Shown: in pieces, positions 44,041 through 52,030 of the stretch
Position numbering within the stretch: position 1 is the first letter of the stretch
Layout: each line of letters opens with the position of its first letter
NCBI GenBank assembly: GCA_028708425.1
Contig: JAQVYY010000010.1
Location: 1 to 64,000 of the forward strand
From: Bacteroidales bacterium
GTDB lineage: Bacteria > Bacteroidota > Bacteroidia > Bacteroidales > Tenuifilaceae
Direction: 5' to 3'
DNA: 64,000 nt
The notes under the pieces: generated by a model
What the model was told of the DNA's origin: nothing
The model's input: the letters and a program-made list of their open reading frames with translations, nothing else
Database searches by the model: none
Translations under genes and position numbers: made by a program

Positions 44041-45180
44041 CTACAATGATTTTATCACATGCTCGGCAATATACTCCTGCAGCTCGGTATTTAGCTCGGT
44101 ATGCATTGGCAACGAAAACACCTGCCTCGATAGCAATAGGCTATTCGGATAATTTGCCACTTTACTACCCGCAACAAAGGGTTGAAAAGCCTTTTGCCTG
44201 TGTAACGGTATAGGATAGTAAACCATGGCGGGTATATTTAACCCCTTAAGCGTATCGACTAACTTCTGCCTGTTACCATCGAGCAACCTTAGGGTGTACT
44301 GATGGAAAATATGGTCGGACCACGAAACCCTTTGGGGAATTTGCAGCTGACTAATGGAACCAAAAAGCCTATCGTAACGGCTAGCCGCCTGCTGACGAGC
44401 TGCATTATATTGAGCCAGATGTTTTAGCTTAATCCTTAGTATGGCTGCCTGTATTGTATCTAACCGAGAATTAACCCCTATCCTATCGTGATGGTATCGC
44501 ACTCTCATGCCGTGGTTGGCAATGGAACGTACCTCGTTAGCAAGCTGCTCATCGTTGGTAAAAATTGCGCCACCATCGCCAAAACAGCCCAAATTTTTCG
44601 ATGGGAAGAAAGATGTACAACCAAAGTGGCCAATGGCACCAGCCGACTGTTTTCGACCATCGGAAAAGGTGTAGGTTGAGCCAAGAGCCTGAGCGGTATC
44701 TTCAACAACAAAAAGATTATGCTCATCAGCAATCTGCATTATTGCCTCCATATTGGCGCACTGCCCAAAAAGATGGACAGGAATAATTGCTCGGGTTTTG
44801 GGCGTTATGGCGGCCCTAAGGCTATCGATATCAATAGTAAAATCATTAATATCAACATCAACTAAAATAGGCTTAAACCCTAGCAACGCCACCACCTCAA
44901 CGGTAGCAATAAAGGTGAAATCGGGGGTTATAACCTCATCGCCAGGTTTGAGGTCAAGAGCCATAAGGGCGATTTGCAGCGCATCGGTTCCGTTGGCACA
45001 TCCAATTACATGGTTTACTCCAAGAAAGCGGGCTAATTCCCGCTCAAATTCGCCAACATGTTTACCCCTAATAAAAGCTCCGCTATCGATCACATCCTTA
45101 ATTGCAGCATCAACTTCGGGCTTAATTTTCTGGTGCTGACTTTTTAGGTCGACCATCTGAATGTTCTTAAATTTAGTCAT
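44041..45180 (-). CDS. UDP-3-oxo-GlcNAcA aminotransferase (WbpE-like, DegT family)
   Basis: 379 residues of the DegT/DnrJ/EryC1/StrS sugar aminotransferases. GCANGTDALQIALMAL (about 58-73), the PLP-contact VVEDTAQALGS, and the Schiff-base Lys in TSFFPSKNLGCFGDGG. It transfers an amino group, usually from glutamate, to the 3-oxo sugar made by the WbpB-type enzyme. It is separated from the other pathway genes by galM and by a spacer holding repeat B on its 5' side. Confidence 0.9.
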   Translation of the reverse strand: MTKFKNIQMVDLKSQHQKIKPEVDAAIKDVIDSGAFIRGKHVGEFERELARFLGVNHVIGCANGTDALQIALMALDLKPGDEVITPDFTFIATVEVVALLGFKPILVDVDINDFTIDIDSLRAAITPKTRAIIPVHLFGQCANMEAIMQIADEHNLFVVEDTAQALGSTYTFSDGRKQSAGAIGHFGCTSFFPSKNLGCFGDGGAIFTNDEQLANEVRSIANHGMRVRYHHDRIGVNSRLDTIQAAILRIKLKHLAQYNAARQQAASRYDRLFGSISQLQIPQRVSWSDHIFHQYTLRLLDGNRQKLVDTLKGLNIPAMVYYPIPLHRQKAFQPFVAGSKVANYPNSLLLSRQVFSLPMHTELNTELQEYIAEHVIKSL

Positions 45181-45225
45181 AGTTTAACGTTTTACTGGGT
45201 ATAGAAACAGTTTCCGAGTTGTTCT

Positions 45226-45323
45226 TTAACCCGCATTATTCATCAAATTTATAAAAGATGAATGCAAATGCGGGTTTGTCGCTGTCGCAGACCCCAATTA
45301 TTCAGCTGAATAATTGGGGTTAA
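45226..45323 (-). repeat. Repeat B, internally deleted 98-bp copy
   Basis: It has both terminal hairpins (TTAACCCGCATTATTCATC... and ...AATAATTGGGGTTAA) joined by GTCGCTGTCGCAGAC. The central CCCAATTTTGGG block is lost. It is followed by the rny terminator. Confidence 0.9.
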
Positions 45324-45325
45324 GT

Positions 45326-45362
45326 AAAAACCCCTCAAAGGATAAATCCTTATTGGGGTTTC
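45326..45362 (-). terminator. Terminator of rny
   Basis: On the minus strand AAACCCC and GGGGTTT close a hairpin with an inner AAGGATTTATCCTT palindrome, and a T run follows. It lies 26 bp past the rny stop, between the gene and repeat B. Confidence 0.75.
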
Positions 45363-45387
45363 TATTTCTTTACCTAACATGGCTGGT

Positions 45388-46923
45388 TTACTTAGCGTAG
45401 CTTATAGCTCGCGTTTCACGAATCACAGTAATTTTTACCTGGCCAGGATAGGTCATATCGTCCTGAATTTTTTTGGCAATATCGTACGATAGGCTAGCTG
45501 CCTCCTCATCTGATATCTTTTCGCTACCAACAACAACCCTTAATTCACGACCTGCCTGTATGGCAAAAGTTTTGCTTACACCTGGGTAGCTGAGGGCCAA
45601 ATCCTCCATTTCTTTTAGTCGCTTAATGTACGATTCAACCACCTCGCGCCTAGCTCCTGGGCGTGCACCCGATATGGCGTCGCACACCTGAACAATAGGT
45701 GCAATTAGGGTTGTCATCTCTGCCTCATCGTGATGCGCCCCAATGGCATTACAAATTTCGGGCTTCTCTTTATACTTCTCAGCCAGCTTCATTCCTAAAA
45801 TTGCGTGTGGCAATTCTGGTTGATCGTCAGGTACTTTTCCAATATCATGCAGTAGTCCAGCACGTTTGGCTATCTTGGCATTTAGTCCTAGCTCGGTAGC
45901 CATTATGGCGCAAAGGTTTGCCACTTCGCGCGAGTGCTGAAGCAAGTTTTGCCCGTATGATGAACGGTACTTCATCTTTCCAATTAGCCTAATAATTTCT
46001 GGGTGTAACCCGTGTATACCCAGATCAATGGAAGTTCGTTTGCCAATCTCGACAATTTCCTCCTCAATCTGCTTCTGGGTTTTACTCACAACCTCCTCAA
46101 TACGAGCTGGGTGTATACGCCCATCGATTACAAGTTGATGAAGTGCTAAACGAGCAATTTCGCGTCTAACCGGGTCGAATGCGGATAGAATAATAGCTTC
46201 AGGCGTATCGTCAACTATAATTTCGACCCCTGTTGCAGCTTCTAGAGCACGGATGTTTCGTCCCTCGCGTCCAATAATACGCCCCTTAATCTCATCGGAA
46301 TCGATATGGAAAACGGTAACAGAATTTTCGATAGCCGACTCGGTTGCCACCCGCTGAATAGTGTTAACCACCACACGTTTAGCTTCCTTTTGGGCTGTCA
46401 GCTTGGCTTCGTCAACAATCTCGTTAATGTACGACATTGCATCCGTTTTAGCCTCGGCTTTAAGCGATTCTGTTAGCTGCAACTTCGCTTCTTCGGCCGA
46501 CAACCCAGAGATAGTTTCGAGCTTTTCGATTTGAGAACGATGAAGTTTTTCTAGCTCTTCGGTTCGCTTATCAACCAGCAGCAGCTGGTTGGTTAAATTT
46601 TCGCGAATCGAATCAACCTCACGCTGCTTTCGCTGAGTTTCCTCAAGTTTTTGTGAAAAGGTTGATTCTCGCTGCTTAAGCTTATTTTCAAGCTGTGAGA
46701 GCTTATTATTCTTCTCATTAAATAGCTTCTCGTGGTCAGCTTTTAGCTGTAAGAACTTTTCCTTTGCCTGAAGAATTTTCTCCTTGCGTATAACCTCGGC
46801 CTCTACCTCGGCCTCCCGGATAATCGCTTTCTTCTTTTTAGTAAGCAAACTATTCCAAAGAAAATATGTGACCAAACCGCTGACTATTAGAGCGGAAACG
46901 GCAATTATAATTTCAGTTAGCAT
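45388..46923 (-). CDS. rny: Ribonuclease Y
   Basis: 511 residues. An N-terminal membrane anchor (about 3-25, [17 protein letters not shown]), a long charged coiled coil (about 28-170), a KH domain ([15 protein letters not shown], about 213-227) and an HD domain ([11 protein letters not shown], His/Asp about 357-358) that cuts single-stranded RNA. It initiates mRNA decay at the inner membrane. It lies downstream of zapA and the 6S-like RNA, an order also common in related genomes, and ends with its own hairpin terminator. Confidence 0.96.
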   Translation of the reverse strand: MLTEIIIAVSALIVSGLVTYFLWNSLLTKKKKAIIREAEVEAEVIRKEKILQAKEKFLQLKADHEKLFNEKNNKLSQLENKLKQRESTFSQKLEETQRKQREVDSIRENLTNQLLLVDKRTEELEKLHRSQIEKLETISGLSAEEAKLQLTESLKAEAKTDAMSYINEIVDEAKLTAQKEAKRVVVNTIQRVATESAIENSVTVFHIDSDEIKGRIIGREGRNIRALEAATGVEIIVDDTPEAIILSAFDPVRREIARLALHQLVIDGRIHPARIEEVVSKTQKQIEEEIVEIGKRTSIDLGIHGLHPEIIRLIGKMKYRSSYGQNLLQHSREVANLCAIMATELGLNAKIAKRAGLLHDIGKVPDDQPELPHAILGMKLAEKYKEKPEICNAIGAHHDEAEMTTLIAPIVQVCDAISGARPGARREVVESYIKRLKEMEDLALSYPGVSKTFAIQAGRELRVVVGSEKISDEEAASLSYDIAKKIQDDMTYPGQVKITVIRETRAISYAK

Positions 46924-47008
46924 ATAATGTTTGTTAAATAAGTAATAAAATACTGGCTAAAACCAGGTTGATATATAATCAAAGAATCGTGTCAACAGTC
47001 AAAAATAA

Positions 47009-47218
47009 GCACAAAAAAAACCCGCACTGAATCCCTAAAAGATATAATGAAACCCCAAATAGACATGGGTGGAGTGGCCGCTAGGTTCGAACTTCCAATG
47101 TCTCAAATTCATGAGATTTCAGCTATGCTGAAATAAGGCCTGTTCTACATTAGCTAAGTCCTTCTCCAATTGTTAATAGTGTTGAGTTTCGCAATATGTT
47201 AAGAAAACAGTGCGGGCG
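47009..47218 (-). ncRNA. ssrS: 6S RNA (ssrS-like), between zapA and rny
   Basis: The minus strand between zapA and rny has a closing stem CCCGCACTG (47216-47208) with CAGTGCGGG (47029-47021), directly followed by TTTTTTTTGTGC as terminator. About 190 bases between hold further pairs such as TTTCAGCATAGCTGAAA. Position beside zapA, size, long-range closing stem and terminator all fit 6S RNA, which mimics an open promoter and binds housekeeping RNA polymerase. The call rests on context and shape, not on a covariance search. Confidence 0.7.
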
Positions 47219-47221
47219 GTA

Positions 47222-47536
47222 TTATTTTAAAGAACGTATATTACTCTTTTCCAGATACTCGTCAAGCCATTCATTCAATTCATCAAGTTCATCAACTATG
47301 GGCGCCACTTCAAAGCGGTTTTCACTATCGATTAGCTTTATTACAAACTGTAAAGCTGCCATGGCCAAAAAATCCTGAAAGTCTTTATCCCTGTCAGTAT
47401 AACGACTTTTATACTGAGCCACCTTCTCGTTAATCAACCTAGCGGCTTTCCGAATCTTCTCCTCATCGCTACGATCAATTTTCAGGGGATAGTATCGATC
47501 TGCCACATTTACTCGAATTGTAAACTTATCCTCCAT
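47222..47536 (-). CDS. zapA: Cell division protein ZapA
   Basis: 104 residues. The N-terminal beta/alpha region (FTIRVNVADRYYPLKIDRSDEE) is followed by helices with the conserved AARLINEKV and DFLAMAALQFVIKLI, then a short coiled-coil tail. ZapA binds FtsZ and stabilises the division ring. It is downstream of the coiled-coil gene (19 bp) and directly ahead of the 6S-like RNA. Confidence 0.92.
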   Translation of the reverse strand: MEDKFTIRVNVADRYYPLKIDRSDEEKIRKAARLINEKVAQYKSRYTDRDKDFQDFLAMAALQFVIKLIDSENRFEVAPIVDELDELNEWLDEYLEKSNIRSLK

Positions 47537-47555
47537 AATATTTTATCGTAGTATT

Positions 47556-47843
47556 TTATCTGTTTAAAAGAGCAATGCATTGATCAATTTCCCGCACAAT
47601 TGTATCTACCTTATTTTTGGCATCATGAGCATCCTCACTCGATGTAACAAAGGCTTTTGCAAGCAGTTGCTGGTTATGTTTTTTATCGAGGTCAAGGTAG
47701 GCCAACTCTCTTTCCTGAAGAATATCCTCCAACTTAGCCTTTTGCTCAGATAACTTAAGGTTCTCATCCCTCAACTTTTCATAAGCAGAAATTAACTCCT
47801 GAACCTTTTGTTTAATACTTGTATGAATCGTATTCTGCTTCAC
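47556..47843 (-). CDS. Coiled-coil protein preceding zapA (ZapB-like)
   Basis: 95 residues starting at GTG (47843), almost all coiled coil (IKQKVQELISAYEKLRDEN, KAKLEDILQERELAYLDLD). A short coiled-coil gene just before zapA is frequent in Bacteroidota and is thought to be a division-ring partner, by analogy with ZapB. First gene of the operon, with a strong promoter (TTG-N20-TAACTTTG) 29 bp upstream. Confidence 0.8.
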   Translation of the reverse strand: MKQNTIHTSIKQKVQELISAYEKLRDENLKLSEQKAKLEDILQERELAYLDLDKKHNQQLLAKAFVTSSEDAHDAKNKVDTIVREIDQCIALLNR

Positions 47844-47871
47844 TTTACTGTTTTGCTCAAATTTACTTGTA

Positions 47872-47902
47872 CAAAGTTACAACGAGTTTAAGATATAATC
47901 AA
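47872..47902 (-). promoter_or_regulatory. Promoter of the zapA operon, TTG-N20-TAACTTTG
   Basis: On the minus strand TTG (47900-47902), 20 bp, then TAACTTTG (47872-47879): a full match to the Bacteroidota housekeeping promoter, at a natural distance from the GTG start at 47843. Confidence 0.7.
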
Positions 47903-47952
47903 AAATTGCCATCAAATATTACCCTAATATCTGAAAAAACTTTTAAAAATGC

Positions 47953-47960
47953 TAGCTTTG
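47953..47960 (+). promoter_or_regulatory. Putative -7 box (TAGCTTTG) of the M23 peptidase gene
   Basis: An exact TAnnTTTG match 28 bp before the start codon, with CTG at the -33 distance (19 bp) instead of TTG. Confidence 0.5.
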
Positions 47961-47988
47961 TGGAGTAATCTTTTTTTATTCGATAATT

Positions 47989-49722
47989 ATGACGAAGTTT
48001 TTAGGCTCTTTGACCCTTGTTTTAAGCCTTGGTTTTTACCATGGTTTTAGCCAACCAGCCTCCAGCCCCTTCGATTTACACCCGCCTCTGCTCGGCGAGC
48101 TTACCCTTTCGGGCTCCTTTGGCGAGCTTAGAAACAACAGTTTTCACGCAGGGATTGATTTTAGAACTGGAGGAAAAATTGGGAAGAAAGTTTTCGCCTC
48201 GGAAAAAGGATACATTTCGCGCATTAGGGTTGGTGGATATGGCTTTGGCAGAGCGCTATACGTGAAACATCCCAATGGGCTCACAACGGTTTACGCACAT
48301 TTACATAAATTCTCGCCAAAAATTGAAGCCTTTATTAAGGATTACCAATATAAAAACGAATCGTTTGAGGTAGATGTTTGGCTTAATGCGAAAACCTTTC
48401 CAGTTAAACGTGGCGAGGTAATCGCCATAAGTGGAAATACAGGCAGCTCAGGTGGCCCTCATCTTCATTACGAGCTTAGACTTACAGAAAATCAAAAACC
48501 GCTAAACCCCAGGTTTAGTAACCTACCCATTGCCGACAATATGCCTCCTGTAATAAATGAACTATGGGCTTACCCATTGAGCAAAACCTCTGCTATTGAT
48601 GGCGAAAACACGTTTAGGCAGCTAAAAATTCGAGAAACAAACGGCGTATACGCACCCACCGACACAATTTACGCCAGCGGTTTAATAGGTTTAGGCATTA
48701 AAACTTACGATTACATTAACCGCAACAGCTTACGCTGCGGGGTGTATAGCATAACAATGACCGTTAACAACAGCGTATACTACTCCTTTGCCGTTGATGA
48801 ATTTTTATACTCCGAAACACGGTACGCTAATAGCCATATGGACTTTGCCCTTAGAGAAAATGAAAACAAGAGGGTGCACAAACTTTTTAAAGATCCTAAC
48901 AACAGGTTTAGTGGATACAAAACACTTGTTAACAATGGAGAAATAAACGTAAAGCCAGATAGCGTTTACTACATAAATATCGCTGTTGCCGATGCCAGCA
49001 GAAACTACAAACACATGAACCTTATTGTTAAAGGCCAAGCATATAAAATCGACCAACTACCAGAAGATCTCCCCAAAAACCAGCTAAATGCCCCGCTGTG
49101 GCTTTTTTATAACGACAACAAGTACGAAACGGAGTGGTTTAGTATTTACATGCCAAAAAATTCGCTGTACCAAAACATTGCATTTACCAGTAATACTGAT
49201 ACAACTACCCATGAGTTTTATTCGCCAATAATTACGATTCACAAAAAAACGACTCCGCTTCACAAGCGATACACCCTTCGAATAAAAGCCGATTCGATTC
49301 CTAATCGGCTCAAGAACAAGGCTCTAATTGCAACCTACAACAGCAAAAATGAGATTGAAGGAATTGAAAGCACCTACAACGAGGGTGCTATTGAAGCGCA
49401 AACGAATACTTTTGGGGATTTTTTTGTAACCATTGACTCCATTGGGCCTGTAATTGCCCCGCTAAATATATCCGAAGGAAAAAACATGCAGAACCAACGT
49501 CAAATTATTTTTTCAATTACGGATTCGCTCAGCGGTATCGAATCAATTGCGGGGTATATTGATAATAGCTGGGCTCTTTTTGAATATGACCCAAAAAGCC
49601 ATCTTGTTTTTTACGAATTTGACAACAGCCGAATAGGTGAGGATAAAGAACATAATGTAAAGATAATTGCTGTTGACAGAAAGAATAACAAGACCCGTTT
49701 TTCTTGCAAATTCTACTGGTAA
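47989..49722 (+). CDS. Secreted M23 family metallopeptidase
   Basis: 577 residues with a signal peptide (about 1-21, LGFYHGFSQ). The LytM/M23 domain (about 38-175) has the zinc ligands in FHAGIDFRTG and GPHLHYELRL. The remaining 400 residues are beta-rich and of unknown role. It likely cleaves peptidoglycan cross-links in the periplasm, for growth or daughter-cell separation. It is followed by a short secreted-protein gene and by anmK, a cell-wall recycling gene. Confidence 0.9.
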   Translation: MTKFLGSLTLVLSLGFYHGFSQPASSPFDLHPPLLGELTLSGSFGELRNNSFHAGIDFRTGGKIGKKVFASEKGYISRIRVGGYGFGRALYVKHPNGLTTVYAHLHKFSPKIEAFIKDYQYKNESFEVDVWLNAKTFPVKRGEVIAISGNTGSSGGPHLHYELRLTENQKPLNPRFSNLPIADNMPPVINELWAYPLSKTSAIDGENTFRQLKIRETNGVYAPTDTIYASGLIGLGIKTYDYINRNSLRCGVYSITMTVNNSVYYSFAVDEFLYSETRYANSHMDFALRENENKRVHKLFKDPNNRFSGYKTLVNNGEINVKPDSVYYINIAVADASRNYKHMNLIVKGQAYKIDQLPEDLPKNQLNAPLWLFYNDNKYETEWFSIYMPKNSLYQNIAFTSNTDTTTHEFYSPIITIHKKTTPLHKRYTLRIKADSIPNRLKNKALIATYNSKNEIEGIESTYNEGAIEAQTNTFGDFFVTIDSIGPVIAPLNISEGKNMQNQRQIIFSITDSLSGIESIAGYIDNSWALFEYDPKSHLVFYEFDNSRIGEDKEHNVKIIAVDRKNNKTRFSCKFYW

Positions 49723-49790
49723 CATCAGTATATTTTTCGATACTCCAAAATATTCGTAAATTAGCAATCAAAATAAAAAATCATGACCAC

Positions 49791-50477
49791 ATGAAAAAAT
49801 TAACCATTAGCTTATTAATACTTTTCGCATTCGTAAACAGTTTTGCTCAATCAAAAAGTTATCAAAGCAAGCAGTTTGCACTAATATCTTTTAACTATCA
49901 AATTAGCAAGGATTTAAAACCACAATTCGATCAATTTCAACACCTATTTCCGGACACAGAAAACAAAAAAGCCGATAAGGTAATCGGCCCTGCAAAAGAT
50001 ATAACATGGTACTTGCTAAAAGATAAACTTGAGAAAGAAACAGGTATGTATATTTTACCCATAAATGCACAAGGGAACAAGTTTAGGTATGATGCCTATA
50101 ACTTTCCAGACATAAAAATTAATCGTGCCCTAAAAAAGGGAACATCAAGATACTACATAAAGGTTGACCTAACGGTTAGCTCAAACACTTCCCAAAAAGA
50201 TACTGGGCGTGGAACCACTGGAACGAATGAGGACAGCGTTCAAAATTCAGAAAACCTATGTACACCCTCTATAACAATTCTACTTACCCTATACAATGAT
50301 AAGGGCATTTTACCAATAAAAAGGGAGTCAGGAATGGCCGTTGCTACAGAGGGGTGGGAAATGTCAGAAGAAATTTTCACAGGTATAGCCAACAGGGATG
50401 AGTACGACCCTGAAAGCACAAATACACTACTTGGGTTAACCAATGCTGCCATAAGAAAACTTCTCAATAGACTATAA
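49791..50477 (+). CDS. Secreted protein of unknown function
   Basis: 228 residues from ATG at 49791; an upstream open frame from 49704 is not used because this Met begins a clean signal peptide (LTISLLILFAFVNSFAQ). The mature part has mixed charge with the segment RYYIKVDLTVSSN and no recognised domain. It is 69 bp after the M23 peptidase gene and 17 bp before anmK, so it is probably transcribed with them. A cell-envelope role is inference from that company. Confidence 0.75.
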   Translation: MKKLTISLLILFAFVNSFAQSKSYQSKQFALISFNYQISKDLKPQFDQFQHLFPDTENKKADKVIGPAKDITWYLLKDKLEKETGMYILPINAQGNKFRYDAYNFPDIKINRALKKGTSRYYIKVDLTVSSNTSQKDTGRGTTGTNEDSVQNSENLCTPSITILLTLYNDKGILPIKRESGMAVATEGWEMSEEIFTGIANRDEYDPESTNTLLGLTNAAIRKLLNRL

Positions 50478-50493
50478 ATATATTCCAAGTAGC

Positions 50494-51567
50494 ATGACAC
50501 CCCCCAAAAACACTAAAACAGTTAGGGCGTTAGGCGTTATGTCGGGAACATCGCTAGATGGACTAGATTTATGCCTCGCCCAATTTAGACTAAATAATGG
50601 GGAATGGTCGTTCAGCATCGAGAAAGCAAGAACCTTTGAGTACACAAAGGACGTAAAAACGAGGCTAGGGAATGCTCACAACCTTTCGGCCAACCAGCTT
50701 GCCCACCTAGATGCTTGGTACGGAAAATGGGTTGCAAAAATGATTAATGAATTTATAGCACCCCTACTCGTTCCTGCTATTATTGGTTCACACGGACACA
50801 CCGTTTTTCACAACCCGAGCAACGGCTACTCCGTTCAAATTGCTAGCGGAGCTCACATTGCAGCCATTACGGGTACACCGTGTGTATGTGACTTTAGAAT
50901 GAGCGATATTGCTCGAGGCGGACAGGGTGCGCCGCTAGTTCCCATTGGCGATATGCTGCTTTTTAATGATTATGATATATGCCTGAATATTGGAGGCATT
51001 GCAAACCTATCGCTCAGCAACAGGAGTGGCAAGAGGGTGGCTTACGATATTTGCCCGGCCAATATGGCCCTGAACCATTTAGCCCGTAGTATTAACTTAG
51101 AATATGACCATAACGGCGAAGCTGGACGGAAAGGGAATGTTGACGCCGAACTTCTGGAAAAACTAAACGGGCTTGATTTTTACAGTTTTAAAGGGCCTAA
51201 ATCACTGGGACGCGAATGGTTTGAGCAAAAGTTTATGCCGCTAATTAATAGCACTACGCTCACAGCTGAGAACAAGTTAAAAACTGTGTACGAGCATATT
51301 GCTCAACAAATTTCCAAATCATTTTCGGAAATACCCCGCGGTAAGGTGCTAGTTACCGGTGGTGGTGCAAAAAACGTGTTTCTTACCGAGCTAATAAGCA
51401 GCAAGTGCAAAAACGAAATAGTTATACCCGCCCCTGACCTTGTTGATTTTAAAGAAGCCCTTGTATTTGGCTTTTTAGCCGTTCTGTATAAGTACCAAAC
51501 CCCCTCATGCATTGCCTCGGCAACTGGGGCCACAGCCAATTCGGTTGGTGGGTGTATGTATATGTAG
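50494..51567 (+). CDS. anmK: Anhydro-N-acetylmuramic acid kinase
   Basis: 357 residues. Phosphate loop VMSGTSLDGLDL (about 13-24), IGSHGHTVFHNP, the substrate region APLVPIGD, NIGGIANLS, ICPANMALNHL and an ATP-site VTGGGAKNVFL. It opens and phosphorylates 1,6-anhydroMurNAc to MurNAc-6-phosphate in cytoplasmic peptidoglycan recycling. Last gene of the probable three-gene group that starts with the M23 peptidase. Confidence 0.95.
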   Translation: MTPPKNTKTVRALGVMSGTSLDGLDLCLAQFRLNNGEWSFSIEKARTFEYTKDVKTRLGNAHNLSANQLAHLDAWYGKWVAKMINEFIAPLLVPAIIGSHGHTVFHNPSNGYSVQIASGAHIAAITGTPCVCDFRMSDIARGGQGAPLVPIGDMLLFNDYDICLNIGGIANLSLSNRSGKRVAYDICPANMALNHLARSINLEYDHNGEAGRKGNVDAELLEKLNGLDFYSFKGPKSLGREWFEQKFMPLINSTTLTAENKLKTVYEHIAQQISKSFSEIPRGKVLVTGGGAKNVFLTELISSKCKNEIVIPAPDLVDFKEALVFGFLAVLYKYQTPSCIASATGATANSVGGCMYM

Positions 51568-51636
51568 TGAATTTTCGGGTTAGTGTCAGCACTCGACTTC
51601 GCATATTACATCCATACATCGTTTAATACAAGCAAC

Positions 51637-51686
51637 TTAACCCCAATTATTCATCTTTACTAAATTTGATGAATAATGCGGGTTAA
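51637..51686 (+). repeat. Repeat B, 50-bp miniature copy
   Basis: The two terminal arms joined directly: TTAACCCCAATTATTCATC, then TTTACTAAATTT, then GATGAATAATGCGGGTTAA. It makes one near-perfect hairpin, with the same layout as the copy at 61477. It lies 69 bp past the anmK stop. Confidence 0.9.
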
Positions 51687-51711
51687 CATTCTGAACGAAA
51701 GTCGAAGAATG
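51687..51711. repeat. Short hairpin repeat (repeat C-like)
   Basis: CATTCTGAACGAAAGTCGAA then GAATG, an imperfect palindrome of a motif common in Bacteroidota intergenic regions. It abuts the miniature repeat B. Confidence 0.45.
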
Positions 51712-51822
51712 ATAATAGTGATAACTTAAGAAAGACGTCCACTCCGGCAGCTAAACCATTTGCCCAATTTTCAATCGAATGGCTATGGTGGTCTGGTTTT
51801 AGGATTACTGTTTTTTATCATT

Positions 51823-51972
51823 TTAACCCCAATTATTCATTCGAATAATTGCTGTCTCCGACAGCGACTAAGTTTCACAACCAATTTTGTTGCCCAAAAT
51901 TGGGCTCAACTAAGTCGGGGTAACCCGCATTTGCATTCATCTTTTACAAATTTGATGCATAATTCGGGTTAA
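51823..51972 (+). repeat. Repeat B, full-length copy
   Basis: 150 bp in plus orientation, from TTAACCCCAATTATTCATTC to GATGCATAATTCGGGTTAA, with CCCAAAATTGGG in the centre. It is downstream of anmK and just upstream of the C69 dipeptidase promoter. Confidence 0.92.
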
Positions 51973-51990
51973 ATGTTACACAATTATTTA

Positions 51991-51998
51991 TACTTTTG
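51991..51998 (+). promoter_or_regulatory. Putative -7 box (TACTTTTG) of the C69 dipeptidase gene
   Basis: An exact TAnnTTTG match 32 bp before the start codon. The -33 position (19 bp away) is TTA, formed by the last bases of repeat B, so the repeat may contribute to the promoter. Confidence 0.5.
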
Positions 51999-52030
51999 AA
52001 CAAAATATGAACCAATAAATTTATGGAATT

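Noticed and set aside
51760..51972. 70-codon open frame
   Set aside because: Mostly repeat B sequence; other copies do not keep the frame.
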